Shown here: piece by piece, positions 24,801-35,622 of the stretch | Numbering within the stretch: position 1 is the first letter of the stretch | Layout: each line of letters starts with the position of its first letter | Source of the DNA: Daphnia pulex | Taxonomy: Eukaryota > Arthropoda > Branchiopoda > Diplostraca > Daphniidae | Direction: 5' to 3' | Length of the DNA: 64,000 bases | Assembly: GCF_021134715.1 (NCBI RefSeq) | Contig: NC_060021.1 | Location: 6,014,001-6,078,000, forward strand | Translations under genes and position numbers: made by a program | Notes under the pieces: model-generated | Databases searched by the model: none | What the model saw: the letters and a program-made list of their open reading frames with translations, nothing else | What the model was told of the DNA's origin: nothing

Positions 24801-25667
24801 GTTTGCGACCTTTTCTTTCATATATTAATATAAAAAACAACATTCACCGTACAGTCGTACCTACTGTTGTACATATACCCCACTTTTTTCCGCCACATCA
24901 CCCACCCAATGCACCCTAACAACGAAAGCTCCGACCGTGACTCACGCAAGAGCACACATTGGCCTGTTGGTTCCGTGTGACTCCCTCCCACGTTCATTTC
25001 ATTTATAGGCGACACTAAATTCTTAATTGAAGACTCTTTGTTGTTTAAATTATTTGATCTATCGTGTGATGATCATATTTCTGTGTTTGTTGTACAGGAA
25101 AAACGGGGACCAACTTGCTTCAAAAAGTCTACGTACCGATCATCAACAATCGAGTTTGCTACGCCTGGCACGAACTCAAAGACATCATTTTAGAACTGCA
25201 CGATGAAATGTTCTGCGCCGGACACGAACAGGGCAAAATGGATGCATGTCTCGTAAGTCCAATCAACACAATTCTATTCCACATCAACGATACGTTCTAC
25301 CCTGTAGTCCTGTACTACTGCGATGTCTATCTGTCAACATGTCCTTGTGACATAAAACACACACAAAAAAAAAAAAAACAAAAAAAAAACAAAAATAAGA
25401 TTCGGCGTTTAGCCATTATGACAGTCACGATTTCGTGTCTGATAGCATTTAACAGAAAAACAATAAAGCAGTAAGATTTTCATGTAATTTTTTTTTTGTG
25501 TTTTTCAGGGCGATTCTGGAGGACCATTGGTGGTGAACGATGGAGGCAGATGGACATTGGTCGGAATCACTTCGGCCGGGTTCGGTTGCGCAGTGGACCA
25601 TCAGCCGGGAATTTACCACAAAGTCAGTAAGACGGTACCTTGGATCTTGGCGAATATCAACGATTAA
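21809..25667 (+). CDS. Secreted trypsin-like serine protease with an N-terminal Cys motif and Gln/Pro-rich linker (CG8170/CG8213-like)
   Basis: Exons are 21809-21893, 21958-22221, 22972-23139, 23443-23911, 24329-24475, 24637-24779, 25098-25252 and 25509-25667; phases join to 529 residues. The first exon is a signal peptide, preceded by a UTR acceptor at 21753. Exon 2 holds a clip-like Cys motif ([22 protein letters not shown]). Exons 3 and 4 give a Gly/Pro then Asn/Gln/Pro-rich linker. The S1 domain starts after KLQKR at Ile286 (RIIGG). The triad is complete: His325 (TAAHC), Asp380 (YDVAVL), Ser480 (GDSGGPL). Asp474 in DACLGDSGG predicts cleavage after Arg/Lys. The architecture resembles Drosophila CG8170/CG8213, non-digestive extracellular proteases. 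The acceptor of exon 3 follows an A-rich tract and is the least certain junction. A polyadenylation signal lies near 25854. Confidence 0.9.
22222..22971. repeat. Intron with GT repeat and poly-A tract
   Basis: The intron between protease exons 2 and 3 holds a GT dinucleotide run (about 22519-22536) and, just before the acceptor, an almost pure A/C-poor adenine tract (about 22914-22970) in place of a polypyrimidine tract. Confidence 0.7.
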
Positions 25668-25953
25668 ATTAACGAGGAAAAAAGAAGTAAAATAACGCGA
25701 CGATTAATGACAATACTTAATTAATAATACAAACGAAGCGAATTCATCGGTCTTGTGATCCTATTTTCCACACACGCCTTTTCCTTATCTTTCGTATGTC
25801 TCTTAAGTAAATGTGTTATGATATTTTAATTTTCAAAGTATCGGGACAACACAAAATAAACGACAAAAAATGATGCCATCTGGCAAATTACAAAACGAAA
25901 GGTTTATTTTTTACTTTTTTCTCATTCGAATTCATATTTGATGGATAGGTTTG

Positions 25954-26816
25954 TTATTTCTTCTTGCGTTTTTCTGCTTGCATATAATCAGTCATGGGTC
26001 GGCCGGAAATTCCACAAGTTCCAACTCCAACTTTACCGCCAGGTCCATCTGGGGTGGCAAAGATGGACTTTTTGACTATTCCACCTTTCTTGGTTTTCAG
26101 AGCCTGAAAGAAGAAAAGAAAGAAAGAATGGTAAATGTAAAAAAAAAAAAACACATTAAATTTAGGACTGTCAAAAGAATGCCAACATACTTTGGCATTG
26201 AAAGTTTGCCATTTGCTTTTCTCCTCTTCCCTGGCCTCTTCCAGTTCCTTCATTTTCACCAATTTCTTTTGTTTCTTTTGCTTCAAATACTCTCGCTGCT
26301 TTTGAAGCTGCTCCTTCCTAAATAAATAAGAAAACATAGATGAAATATAAAGCATTTCAATGATTTCTTTTTTACTTACTTGGTTTTGAGTTTCTCTGCC
26401 AAGCTCTTGTCTGACATCCCACCTTCAAGCCCCCGTGGTCTTTCTTTAAGTTTGTCAGTAGTTGTTACATCTGAATTTCCGTAGGCATCAAAACGAATGG
26501 AGACTTCTCCATCTTCTGACAGTGCTTCAATTGTGCAATCATAATATTGCTTGTTGTTGCTCCATGGAGCCATGCACTTGTCTCCAACGGACCACTGAAT
26601 TACTTTTTTGTGTGACCCTCTATCGCTGCTTTTGTTTTTAGAATCATCTTCGGTTTCCCGCTGGGCATTGATAAGTTCGTTGGTAAGAGCAATCACTTCA
26701 ACTAGATCTTGCTTCAATTTCAGCAATTCCTCGCTCGTTGCGTCTGCAGTTAATGCAGCTTCAACTTGCTGTAGTTGAAGTTTGTATGTATCTAAGCTAA
26801 GTCTGAGTTCTTCCAT
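25954..26816 (-). CDS. SMNDC1: Survival of motor neuron-related splicing factor 30 (SMNDC1/SPF30)
   Basis: SPF30 is a nuclear Tudor protein that binds symmetrically dimethylated arginines of Sm proteins and is needed for tri-snRNP joining in spliceosome assembly. Minus-strand exons are 26816-26380, 26317-26191 and 26103-25954, giving 237 residues (human 238). A helical N-terminus (residues 1-55) precedes the Tudor domain at about 75-127 (WSVGDKCMAPW, YYDCTIEAL, IRFDAYGN); W85, Y91/Y92, F109 and Y112 would form the aromatic cage. A basic coiled segment with KEQLQKQREYLKQKK follows, then the conserved tail KSIFATPDGPGGKVGVGTCG. The gene is convergent with the serine protease: the two polyadenylation signals (25854 plus, about 25903 minus) are only some 45 bases apart. 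It starts 150 bases after the TBCC stop. Confidence 0.97.
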
Positions 26817-26966
26817 CTTAATTAAAACTGTAGGGGATTTATTTTGAAAATATTGTTCTTGTCAAAATAATGTAGAATAATAAGCTAAGAGAAACGACGA
26901 ATTTTACTATACTGATGTATTTGTGTTACTTAAGCCTGTGATTACAACACCTGTTACTTCTGTAAC
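26817..26966 (-). promoter_or_regulatory. TBCC/SMNDC1 junction with polyadenylation signal and acceptor-like CTACAG
   Basis: Within 150 bases the minus strand carries AATAAA (plus 26838-26843), then CCCCTACAG ending at plus 26828, then only 11 bases to the SMNDC1 start codon. The AATAAA would serve TBCC. The CTACAG could be the acceptor of a leader intron of SMNDC1 or a trans-splice acceptor. Confidence 0.45.
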
Positions 26967-27874
26967 CTACAACTTAATTCTTTTATCTTCAGGCAAGATT
27001 GACCAATTAGGTGATTGTTCTACAGACAGCCAGTTGAAGTCATCGATACAGTTCCAGTGATTGACAGAAAGTTCCAAATTTGCACGACTGAATTCTTCGG
27101 CCTTCTCGCAATATTCTCTATACAAAAATCAAGTTATTAATTTTCTTGAAGACCTTTAATAAATCTTAATATATATATATACCTGTTGTATGGGGCGAAA
27201 CGGCAAGCGAAGCAATCTTCAACTATGACTCGACTGCAGATATGGAGATAAAAGTCGCACTCTTTACTTTTGTGGATACGCATTTGTTGACAACCCACAA
27301 CAAATATCGAATGAAAGCAGTCTTCTAGAAAGACAGATGTCAGAACTGGCCCTCCAATAATTTTACAGTCATGTAAATTAGTCATGTGAAGTGCACTTGG
27401 AATTCCTTTGATTATGATTGTGCTTTTTTCCAAATTATCAAGCCAAATATCTTTACTTGATGATTCCATTGAATCAATTGTTATGGTTTCATTTGTCAAG
27501 TTGATTAGTGTAGGAAGTAACCCTCTTGAAGGTCTTTCAGTAGCCGAGCTAATTTTTTCTCCTGGGCATTCAGTAGGCGGGGACATAACTTGAGGTTTTT
27601 CCTTGTTAGTCCTGGTAAACTTGAATTTTCCTTGACGTCTAGTTTTCTCTTCGATTTCTAAAATCCTAGTTTTTAACTTCATTATTTCTCCATGTGCTCT
27701 TCTCAGTTCATATGCTGGAAGACTAGGGGCATTTTCGGACACAAATCTGGTTAAATTTTGAAGAGCTTCACTTGCAACATTAGTATTCACATTTTCACCA
27801 CTTACTAAATTATTAACTTTTTGCTCCAATAAGTTCAATTCACTGAGAAATGCTGCTAATTGTTGTTGAGACAT
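26967..27874 (-). CDS. TBCC: Tubulin-specific chaperone C (TBCC)
   Basis: TBCC is the GTPase-activating cofactor that releases native alpha/beta-tubulin from the TBCD-TBCE-tubulin supercomplex. Minus-strand exons are 27874-27183 and 27117-26967, giving 280 residues, shorter than human TBCC (346). The N-terminal spectrin-like helices are at about 1-85; a linker is at 86-125. The beta-helical C-CAP/TBCC domain runs from about 130, with repeated short strands such as STIIIKGIP, HDCKIIGGPVLTS and FLEDCFHSIFVVGCQQ. Arg199 in QQMRIHKS aligns with the catalytic arginine finger of TBCC and RP2. The second exon holds the typical end with NCIDDFNWL and SPNWSILPE. The stop reached by reading through the first donor is intronic. 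The gene begins 73 bases after the UQCC3-like stop with no AATAAA between. Confidence 0.95.
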
Positions 27875-27947
27875 TGTTATGCAACTATAGACGCTATTGG
27901 AAGGTTTACAACACTGCTGGATTTCTAAAGTTCACTACCAGAGTTAT

Positions 27948-28205
27948 TCACTTGTCACTTTCTTTTTTCACATGAATCATGTGTTGTTGTGATGTTGGAT
28001 AGTGTTCTTTTGTTTTTTTGTTGTCTGCTGCATTTTTTATTACCTCCATCATAAGCTTTTTTTTCTTCTCTGCATCTGTGGCAGGCTCTGCTGATGGTGC
28101 AAGTTCTTTTAGAAGTTTATGTTCATTTAGTTCTGTGAATTTTAGTGCACCGTAGCCTAAAGCTGCAAAACCTCCAACATAATAAATTATTTTGAACAAA
28201 GCCAT
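27948..28205 (-). CDS. UQCC3: UQCC3-like small mitochondrial membrane protein
   Basis: This is an 85-residue, single-exon protein. It starts MALFKIIYYVGGFAALGYG, so a transmembrane segment spans about residues 4-21, followed by a charged helix with LLKELAP and EKKKKLMMEVIKNAA. Length, layout (N-terminal TM, then TP/NE..K..LLKEL, then an Ala/Lys helix) and the GYGAL motif fit UQCC3, an inner-membrane assembly factor for cytochrome b and complex III. The similarity is short, so the assignment is moderate. A start at the upstream TTG (28214) is unlikely. The ATG lies 11 bases after the stop of the CEBPZOS-like ORF, with no room for a promoter or splice acceptor of normal form. Confidence 0.65.
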   Translation of the reverse strand: MALFKIIYYVGGFAALGYGALKFTELNEHKLLKELAPSAEPATDAEKKKKLMMEVIKNAADNKKTKEHYPTSQQHMIHVKKESDK

Positions 28206-28216
28206 GTTAATCAAAA

Positions 28217-28480
28217 TTATGAAGACTGTTTCTTTTCACATTCCCAGATTTTTGCATCCAATGAGCGAATATTGTTGGTCGAATCAAATTTTTCGCCGAG
28301 ACTGTAGTAACCTTCGAGTATATAAGGAAAATTATCTAGTATCGACTTACGGAACGGCCTAGATTTGTTCATGCGGTTCCACACAAAATAACAACCCGCA
28401 AATGCAACGACTTCTAAAACAAGAATTCCCTTTAAAAAATTTTTGAAATCATAACCTCCACTACGAGGGTATTTTTTCAT
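28217..28480 (-). CDS. CEBPZOS: CEBPZOS-like mitochondrial protein
   Basis: This is an 87-residue, single-exon protein with one transmembrane segment at about 17-35 (GILVLEVVAFAGCYFVWNRM). The C-terminal half matches human CEBPZOS nearly block for block: FRKSILDNFPYILEGYYS versus the human FRQ...KFPFILEVYYK, then IRSLDAKIWE versus IRELDQKTWL. CEBPZOS is a small mitochondrial membrane protein of poorly known role. It is the first ORF of a head-to-tail series; the UQCC3-like ORF follows after 11 bases. It is divergent from MGAT1, with 491 bases between start codons. Confidence 0.88.
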   Translation of the reverse strand: MKKYPRSGGYDFKNFLKGILVLEVVAFAGCYFVWNRMNKSRPFRKSILDNFPYILEGYYSLGEKFDSTNNIRSLDAKIWECEKKQSS

Positions 28481-28971
28481 TCTAGATTTTTCTTACTTTT
28501 CACGGACATTATATAATGTCGACGACGGAAGCAAACGAGCAGACAACATTACTCGCCTTAGGGTTGCCAAAATTATATATATTTTTGTTTATTCATTATA
28601 AACTATAGTTTATGGACGAGTATTTATATTTTCTTAAAATCCTTATTGAATTTTGCAATGAAAAGAGTAAACAACCCACAATATTTACTGGCTATTTACA
28701 TAATGACACGTGTCATTACTTTTTATAACTGGCAACTGTTATCTATCTGTCATGTCTGCAGTCTGCTATTGAAAAACTACTTTCTCTTGTTATGCTTTTC
28801 GAGTTTTGACTAATACCCAAACATATTTACAGTTAGAAAAACTATACTTACGTCGTGATAGATCGAAACCCGGAGTCAAGAACCTTATTGTTGTGCGTAA
28901 AACGGAATGAGATTACATCATGATTATTAAGGAAAAAGTCATACAAGCTCCAGATTTCTGAAAAGAACAAC

Positions 28972-30753
28972 ATGAAATATAAGCGGCTCGGATTTATTGT
29001 GGCTTTTTGCTTCGCTAGTTGGCTTGTCCTTGCCTTTGTCATCTTTAATGAAAATGCAGTGAAAAAGATTGATGTTGAGGTAATTTTAAATTTTAAATTT
29101 ATTATTAATTTAGTTGGGTGTAGTATCCTTTCATCTTTAAGACGAGAAAAGGTTCCCTGTTAAAATACATCCAAGAACTTGAAGTGCAAATCAGCCAACA
29201 GGAAGAAACCTACAAACTACTTGTGGACAAACTAAAAAAATTGACACCAAGGCCTGAAAGTATTTTGCATGTTTTGTTTTTGTTTTTTAATTTAAAATTA
29301 AATTTGTAATCTATACCAATGTTTTTCATTTTGAAGATGTTTTACAAGCCTTGGAGATTAAAGCATCTCCTCTTGAAAAACACAAAGTTCCATTTCCAGC
29401 CACAAAAAAAGATGTTACAAAAGACATAATTCTTCCTGTGCTCGTGTTTTCTTGCAATCGCCCAGACATTCGTCGTAGTTTAGATGGTTTGCTCAAATAC
29501 AGACCAGATGCCAAGAAATTCCCTATAATAGTCAGCCAAGATTGTGCTCATGGTGCTACTGCCAAGGTCATTCGCTCATATAGTGATGCATCACAAGTAA
29601 CTTATATACAGGTAATTCATTAATAATTTTAAAAGAAACATACCAAATAAGATCATTTTTCAATGTGATTATTCAGCAACCTGACCAAAGCGAACCGATT
29701 GTTCCGCCCGGAGAGGCAAAGTTCAAAGGCTACTTTAAAATTGCACGGCATTATTTATTTGGCTTGAGTCAGGTGTTTCGCACGTTCAACCATACCGCCG
29801 TTATAATCGTCGAGGGTATGAACTGAATATTAATTTTTAAAAAATATATATAATTAATAATACTTTTCGTACCTGTGCAGATGATTTAGACGTGGCCCCT
29901 GACTTTTTTTCATATTTCGCCTCAACATACCAGTTATTGAAGAATGACCCTTCGTTGTGGTGTGTCTCTGCTTGGAATGATAATGGCAAAGCAAGTTTAG
30001 TTGACGTCGACCAGGGAAGCAAACTTCTTTATCGCAGTGATTTTTTCCCGGGATTAGGCTGGATGATCACGAAAGAATTGTGGGATGAGCTAGAACCAAA
30101 ATGGCCAAAATCGTAATTATTTATTATTATTATTTTTTTAATCTCCACACATTTTAAATTGAAAAATGAAAATTTCTTTGTTTCAAATTAAAGGTACTGG
30201 GATGATTGGATGAGAAGACCAGAGCAGAGAAAAGATCGTGCTTGTATACGACCTGAAGTATCACGCACAAGAACATTTGGCAAAATTGGAGTTAGCAAGT
30301 AAGTTTTAAATCTTTTCCACTACTCTTCGTCGAATCTGTGGACTAAATCAAGAAAATTATTGTGATTGTTTTAGTGGTTTGTTCTTTGACAAACATCTCA
30401 AATACATCAAACTCAACGAAATACCAGTGGATTTTTCCAAGGAAAATATGAGTCGTCTAACACAGTCTACTTACGACGCTGATTATATCCGGAACGTGTA
30501 CAGCCTTCCGCTGGTATCAGCCCCAGACGTTCGCACCAATGTAAATTTGCCGTTCGACGGTCCAGTTCGAATTACCTATCACACCAAAGATACCTTTAAA
30601 AGTGCTGCAAAACTTTTGGGACTGATGGACGACTTTAAGAGTGGCGTCCCTCGAACAGGCTATCACGGAATCGTTTCCTTTTTCCTCAACGGTCGCAGAA
30701 TCTATCTGGCTCCTCATTCCAATTGGAAAGGATACGACCTAACTTGGAGTTGA
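28972..30753 (+). CDS. MGAT1: Alpha-1,3-mannosyl-glycoprotein 2-beta-N-acetylglucosaminyltransferase (GnT-I)
   Basis: GnT-I adds the first GlcNAc to Man5GlcNAc2 in the medial Golgi and so opens the route to hybrid and complex N-glycans. Exons are 28972-29079, 29142-29259, 29337-29611, 29677-29815, 29881-30112, 30194-30298 and 30375-30753; all phases join, giving 451 residues (human 445). It is a type II membrane protein: a short cytoplasmic tail, a TM segment at about 7-26, then a coiled stem ([17 protein letters not shown]). The GT13 domain shows [20 protein letters not shown], the metal-binding EDD motif at 213-215 ([14 protein letters not shown]), [32 protein letters not shown] and [16 protein letters not shown]. 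The EDD codons are split by an intron. Its 3' end converges on PSMB4, with 233 bases between stops. Confidence 0.97.
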
Positions 30754-30986
30754 TGTGCCAGTAAATGATGAATTAGACATAATAATGTTAAAAAAAATAC
30801 AGATAAATTTATTGATTAAGATAATATTGTTTTAAAATTGGTGAACTGTTTTGTGTGATAACATTGCACGAGTGAAAGGAGACTTATTTGCTTTTTTTTT
30901 ATACTTCCAAAAGACACCCATTTTATTGGTACACAGGCGTGAGAAATACACGTTTTTGCTTTTTGAATGAAATAAAAAGTATACTC

Positions 30987-32122
30987 TTACTCGTAGCCAA
31001 CAACAAAATTGGCTACCTCCCAGTTAGTGTCCAATTCAATGTTGTTTTCAATGGTCACTCCTTCCTTCGTTATGGTAGCGATTTGATGCTGCAATGAGTA
31101 ATAAGTAAAACATTTTCTTAGTACAGGAATACTTGACAGATGGATAACACCAGACATACCTTATTCAAAGCTCGACAGTCGCGATAGAATAGGACTCTAA
31201 GACAGTTGATGAGCAAGGCGCGAGCTTCTTCTTGTGTCATTTGCGGTTTCTTTTCCAAGCCCTCACGCATCAGAGGCAGAGCAATATGAGCTCCATACCC
31301 GGTAGCAATCTTGGAGTCACTGAAAGCGGTGCCGATCTTGTCTACACAGCCCAAATACGGCTCGCCATCCTCAATACCTGCCACCAGAAATGTGTTCCAA
31401 AGTGGGTCAAATTTTGATCGTCTATTGTAGAGCACTCTGGTCAACCAGGTGTGCAGAGCCTTTGGCTTCAACGTGAAACCATCATCAGCACAATCTTCAT
31501 CAATCCTGCAAAAGCAAACTAAAACATTAAAATTTGCTAAAGTAAATAGTTATTAATTCACTTACACTTTCTGTTCAATGATGGATTGCAAATGCTGGAA
31601 ATCAGCAATATCTCCAGTAGCTCCAAGCACAGTAGAGTTGTTCACCTTGATGATCCTTTCAATTGATCGAAACTTTGCCATACTGCCATAAGATCCCAAC
31701 ATATCACCAGCCAGCATGACACCACCATCAAATATCAGACCAAGGATTGAAGTACCTGTTGTCACTGGTGATCTGTAATTTGAGTTTGAAATCTAATGAG
31801 CAAACTGAATCACCACTTAGAATGTGGTAAGAATAAGATACATGGAAAAGGAAAACAAATCAGGAGAAAACAATGCATCACACTGAAGATGACTTGACCA
31901 CATACTATTCAAAATTAAACATTAACTAAATAAAATTGATCAAAAGTAAAACTCTTAAATTGTTTTAAAGAAGTGTAATGGAATTTACTGAGTTCGTGTG
32001 ATGATGCCTCCATTGGATGTGGTAGGGGTGACACCGGTTCCAGGAAAGTTAAAAAAGCATCCCGGTGCAGGACCGTTAGGCCACAATGAAGGATTGATAA
32101 TGGAGTTTGGATTAGCGTACAT
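30987..32122 (-). CDS. PSMB4: Proteasome subunit beta type-4 (beta7)
   Basis: Beta7 is a non-catalytic ring subunit of the 20S proteasome whose C-terminal tail clamps the two half-proteasomes. Minus-strand exons are 32122-31989, 31772-31566, 31505-31160 and 31088-30987, giving 262 residues (human 264). The first exon encodes a propeptide-like leader. The expected mature N-terminus follows it at Thr44 ([14 protein letters not shown]), matching the family TQNP...TGTS. The body shows [65 protein letters not shown] and the tail ending [12 protein letters not shown]. The short last exon and the first exon are not obvious without splicing. A polyadenylation signal AATAAA is at about 30922-30927 on the minus strand. 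Confidence 0.97.
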
Positions 32123-34899
32123 ATTGTTACTCGATCAACGACTGAAATGTTTTAATTGTCAAACGTTTTCCTTGAAGACGGCGATGTAATGGAGAGATCG
32201 TTTCACTTTGAAGTTTCTGCAATCTCACTGCGCTTCGGAAGAAGTTGATGGTTACACCGCCAGGTGTCTATTTCGTAAATAACAAATTGCCACGCTTTTT
32301 GAAAATGCTCGCACATCAGAAGAAAAATCTCAAATGTCAAGTGAATTTATGGGATATTCTAGTGAGATCGCATCCCACACATGGAATCGATTTTGAAATT
32401 TGCATGAAAATGCGTTAAGTCGTATCGAGAAGGTATTTCGATTCACAGCCGAAATCGATGCAAGTCAGGATGAGTTCTGCATATGGACGAGCAGTCGCCT
32501 CTAAGTTATGATTCGGCCGCGATTGCCATAATGATACGCGATTTGCACACAAGTATAGCTTTACCATAACAATGCCATGAATGAATTCTGTCGGTTCTTC
32601 TTCGTGCGGACTTTAATAACACACAAAAAAATTGGTAAAAGGGAAAACTAGGATTTGGAATATTTATCGTTCCTGACAACGAAACTCTCGATGGTTGCGT
32701 ATAATCAGTCTTTGGTCAAAGTTTTAGGTTACTCCTTTTGTAAAGCCGCACAGCGATGACGAAAGTGGTGGAAAGTGATGCGCGCAACATTTCAGAGCGC
32801 GCATGCATAATCATGACAAATGAGACGAAATATTAAACCCGACTTGTTTGTTCAGTTAAACGCCAGTAATCAGAACACATTTGCTAGCGTGTATACACTT
32901 GGTAAGGAGAGAGAGAGAGGTCGAAATGACGATCAGCACGACGATGCGCTAATTGTTGTGTCAGGTGGGCGTCTACGTGCCATCAGCACGAGATCAAACG
33001 GGATGCAACAACAACCAAAATGTGTGTGCGGTGGTGAAAGGAACTAGAAAGAGATGTAGAGAGAGCAGAGCTACTACTACAGTGGGTTAATGACGTATTG
33101 TATGTATATATTCAAACGGAAATTCCCGCGAATTTCAAGCGCCCAAACAAAGTTCTCGGCTGGCTGCTGCAGCATATGACAGGCGGTGGAAACGAGACGA
33201 TGATCGCGAGGTGGGATGTAACCGCGAGAACAGGAAACAAAAGACTCGGGGGTGATGGGCAACAAGATTGATGGGTGATATATTGGCGAGGCCATCAACT
33301 CGGTTGTGTACTATACTTATATAGTGATCCTGGTTCATCCCATATCTCTTTATTTATACATGAAAAGGAGAGTCGATGTTGGCTGTTGTCACCTGTTGTA
33401 TGCTAATGAATACTACAGGCGCCATACCTCTGCGTGATGGGAAGATATGGACGTTCGACAGTCACTGAAACTCTTGACTGTGATAGTGCGCGGTTCGTCG
33501 TGTAACATCAAGTCCGGTAATAAAAAGACACCAAATGTCGTTGTCTCGTTCTTTTTCTTTTATCATCGAATGAATCGAATAAAGAAAAAAGGAAGGAATA
33601 CAATCGACGACTTTATGTGCATTCCAAGGACAATTCTTATTCGTCAGTGGTGATTCGCAGAATCCTAGAAAAGGGTTTTTCTTTTTTTTTCGGGCAAAAT
33701 AAAAAGTCAGGGGATGATATTTATCGCCGAGTCATCGATACGTACAGCGTGAGAAAAATCCATCGGCGCTTTATTATACTAGTGTATATCTTTTTGCGTT
33801 CAATTTGATAAGCACTCCTCCATGCAACCCCGTTTGATTCAATTTGGAATATAAATTTGAGAGATTGTCATCTCCGACCGAAACATGTGCCGGTACTGTT
33901 GCGGTCTCCCAAATAGGGCCATCAAATCTGTATGTTATTATGTAGCCTGCCCTGGCGGTTGGGTCAGAAGAGAGTCTTCTTCTTCATCTCGGCTCTCATC
34001 TCTTATGTACATTGTAACCTCTGAAGATGCCAGCACAAGAGTCTCTCTCATCTCATGTCAGACGAAAAAGCAGCAGCGGCTGCGCTTTCACCTGTTATAG
34101 ACTTTCAGCGTTGTTGTATTTATGCCGGATGGCCTACATGATGTTCTTCTCTCTCTCTTTCTCTTCTGCTGGCCCTTCTTTTAAACGCTCTTCTCTTGGG
34201 CTTCTCTCATGTCCTTGTGCGTCTTGCTGCGGCCCCCAAACCGAATAGCGTCTTCTTCTCTCCCCAGGCGCATACGCGCAATCTGCATAGCATTATACAA
34301 TACTACGCTATATACTATTCACCTTTCTCTCTCTATTCTTCTCTTCTCCTTCTTCTTTTTTATTTAAAAAAGAAAAAAAAAAGATTATCCGATGCGAGGA
34401 ATGACGACCGGATAGACACGACTGCTTAATATTCAAAATAGGTGCTGCCCAATCAGGCCATTTTCCCGCATTTTCCCCAATAAATTCTACAGTGAAAGTG
34501 TCGTGAAATCCGGAAAGGAGAATCAAAAGAGAGAAACATGTGCGATTCTTTTTACGTTAAACCAGAAGAAAAGGGCGAAACAATCATGCACGAAATTTGG
34601 GTTTTTTTGTTTTGTATTTCGGTAGTGATTTTGATACATAGCAGCCGTACACGACACAACAACATTTTAGAATTTGCGGGCAATCAAGCGTACACTTTTT
34701 TGCGGGTAGATGTTAAATCAAAAATGGTCGGGATGAAAGTGAAAATAATGCCCCGACCGGTAGAGAAATTCTGTAACTACATTTTCATTGCTGTGCGAGA
34801 AATAATGGGAAGAAGACGAAATGGCCCACCCCTTTTGTTTGATTATATTTACAGGCTTGCTGATGGAATCATCGAAAGTTGGAAGACGAGATGTGCTGC
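32123..34899. other. Intergenic, no recognised gene
   Basis: Nothing recognisable as coding was found on either strand. The left end must hold the PSMB4 promoter. A run of GAGA repeats occurs near 32906-32919 and a TATA-like TTATATAG near 33319, but no gene model could be attached. Confidence 0.4.
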
Positions 34900-35564
34900 T
34901 CAAGCCTTGACGGTGGTGGAAGGAATGACGCCGAAATTCTGGTTGAGGTTGTAGAAAGACGCGGCCTCTGAGCAGGGGATGGCGTCGGTGGGGAAAGTGC
35001 AAGTCATACTCTCCTATTATTCGACGGTGATGTTAATTTAATCAAGTCAACAGATACAAGCTGCGAAACAATCGCTAATATTTGGTTAGACAGACCTGGT
35101 TGAAGATGGTCTCCTCCGGGCAGATGAAGCTCCACTTGAAAGTTTGCTTAGTTCCATCGGCCAATTCGACGGGGTAGCAGATGTGGAAGAGTTGGCACTC
35201 GTTGTCGACATCAGCGTAGTAGCCGTAGATCTTTCCGTCGCACGAAAAAGTGTCGACAATGTTGTTGCGGATGGCGGTGGCGTTGCTAGGTAATCCCAAT
35301 TTCTCCTCGATCGTTCCAGCCTGTCGTCGGACCTAAAGAAAAATAAACAGCCATCCAATCGAATTCACATATTAGAATCGAATTCATTTAAGTAAAAGAA
35401 TGCCAAGAAACTTACTCGGTGATCTCCGAAGGGAGAGGCCAAGACGACAGCGAAGAGAGCAAGACCTTTACAAGAAATCGAAAGTAGAATTAGATTTGAA
35501 TAGAATTAAAAGAGAAGAAGAAGAAGCACTAGAACTCACCGCAGATGACAGCTAGTGAGTTCAT
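34900..35564 (-). CDS. Secreted single chitin-binding (peritrophin-A/CBM14) domain protein
   Basis: Minus-strand exons are 35564-35540, 35465-35416, 35332-35096 and 35013-34900, giving 141 residues. The signal peptide MNSLAVICGLALFAVVLA is followed by a dibasic HRVRRQ site and a short linker. One six-Cys chitin-binding domain follows: CDGKIYGYYADVDNECQLFHIC, FKWSFICPEETIFNQ, then, across the last intron, ESMTCTFPTDAIPC. The tail is SFYNLNQNFGVIP. Reading straight on from exon 3 gives a stop after CLTKY with only five Cys; the GTCTGT donor at 35095 and the acceptor before 35013 restore the sixth Cys in phase, which argues strongly for the spliced form. The layout fits cuticular proteins analogous to peritrophins with one domain, which bind chitin in the cuticle. 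A TATA box lies upstream. Confidence 0.88.
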
Positions 35565-35614
35565 TTTTGTTCGTTCGAGTAACAAGTGATGCTTTAACAG
35601 GGAAAGTCACGCGG

Positions 35615-35622
35615 CTTTTATA
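35615..35622 (-). promoter_or_regulatory. TATA box of the chitin-binding protein gene
   Basis: TATAAAAG on the minus strand lies about 51 bases before the start codon at 35564. A TCACT initiator-like motif follows at about 35585-35590, 25-30 bases downstream, the standard arthropod core-promoter spacing. Confidence 0.65.

Noticed and set aside
34538-34954. A 138-codon plus-strand frame next to the chitin-binding gene
   Set aside because: Its right part is antisense to the real last exon of that gene and it matches no family.
34900-35564. Automatic naming of single chitin-binding-domain arthropod proteins after centipede venom components
   Set aside because: The domain, signal peptide and promoter fit an ordinary cuticle or matrix protein; nothing in the sequence suggests a venom role.
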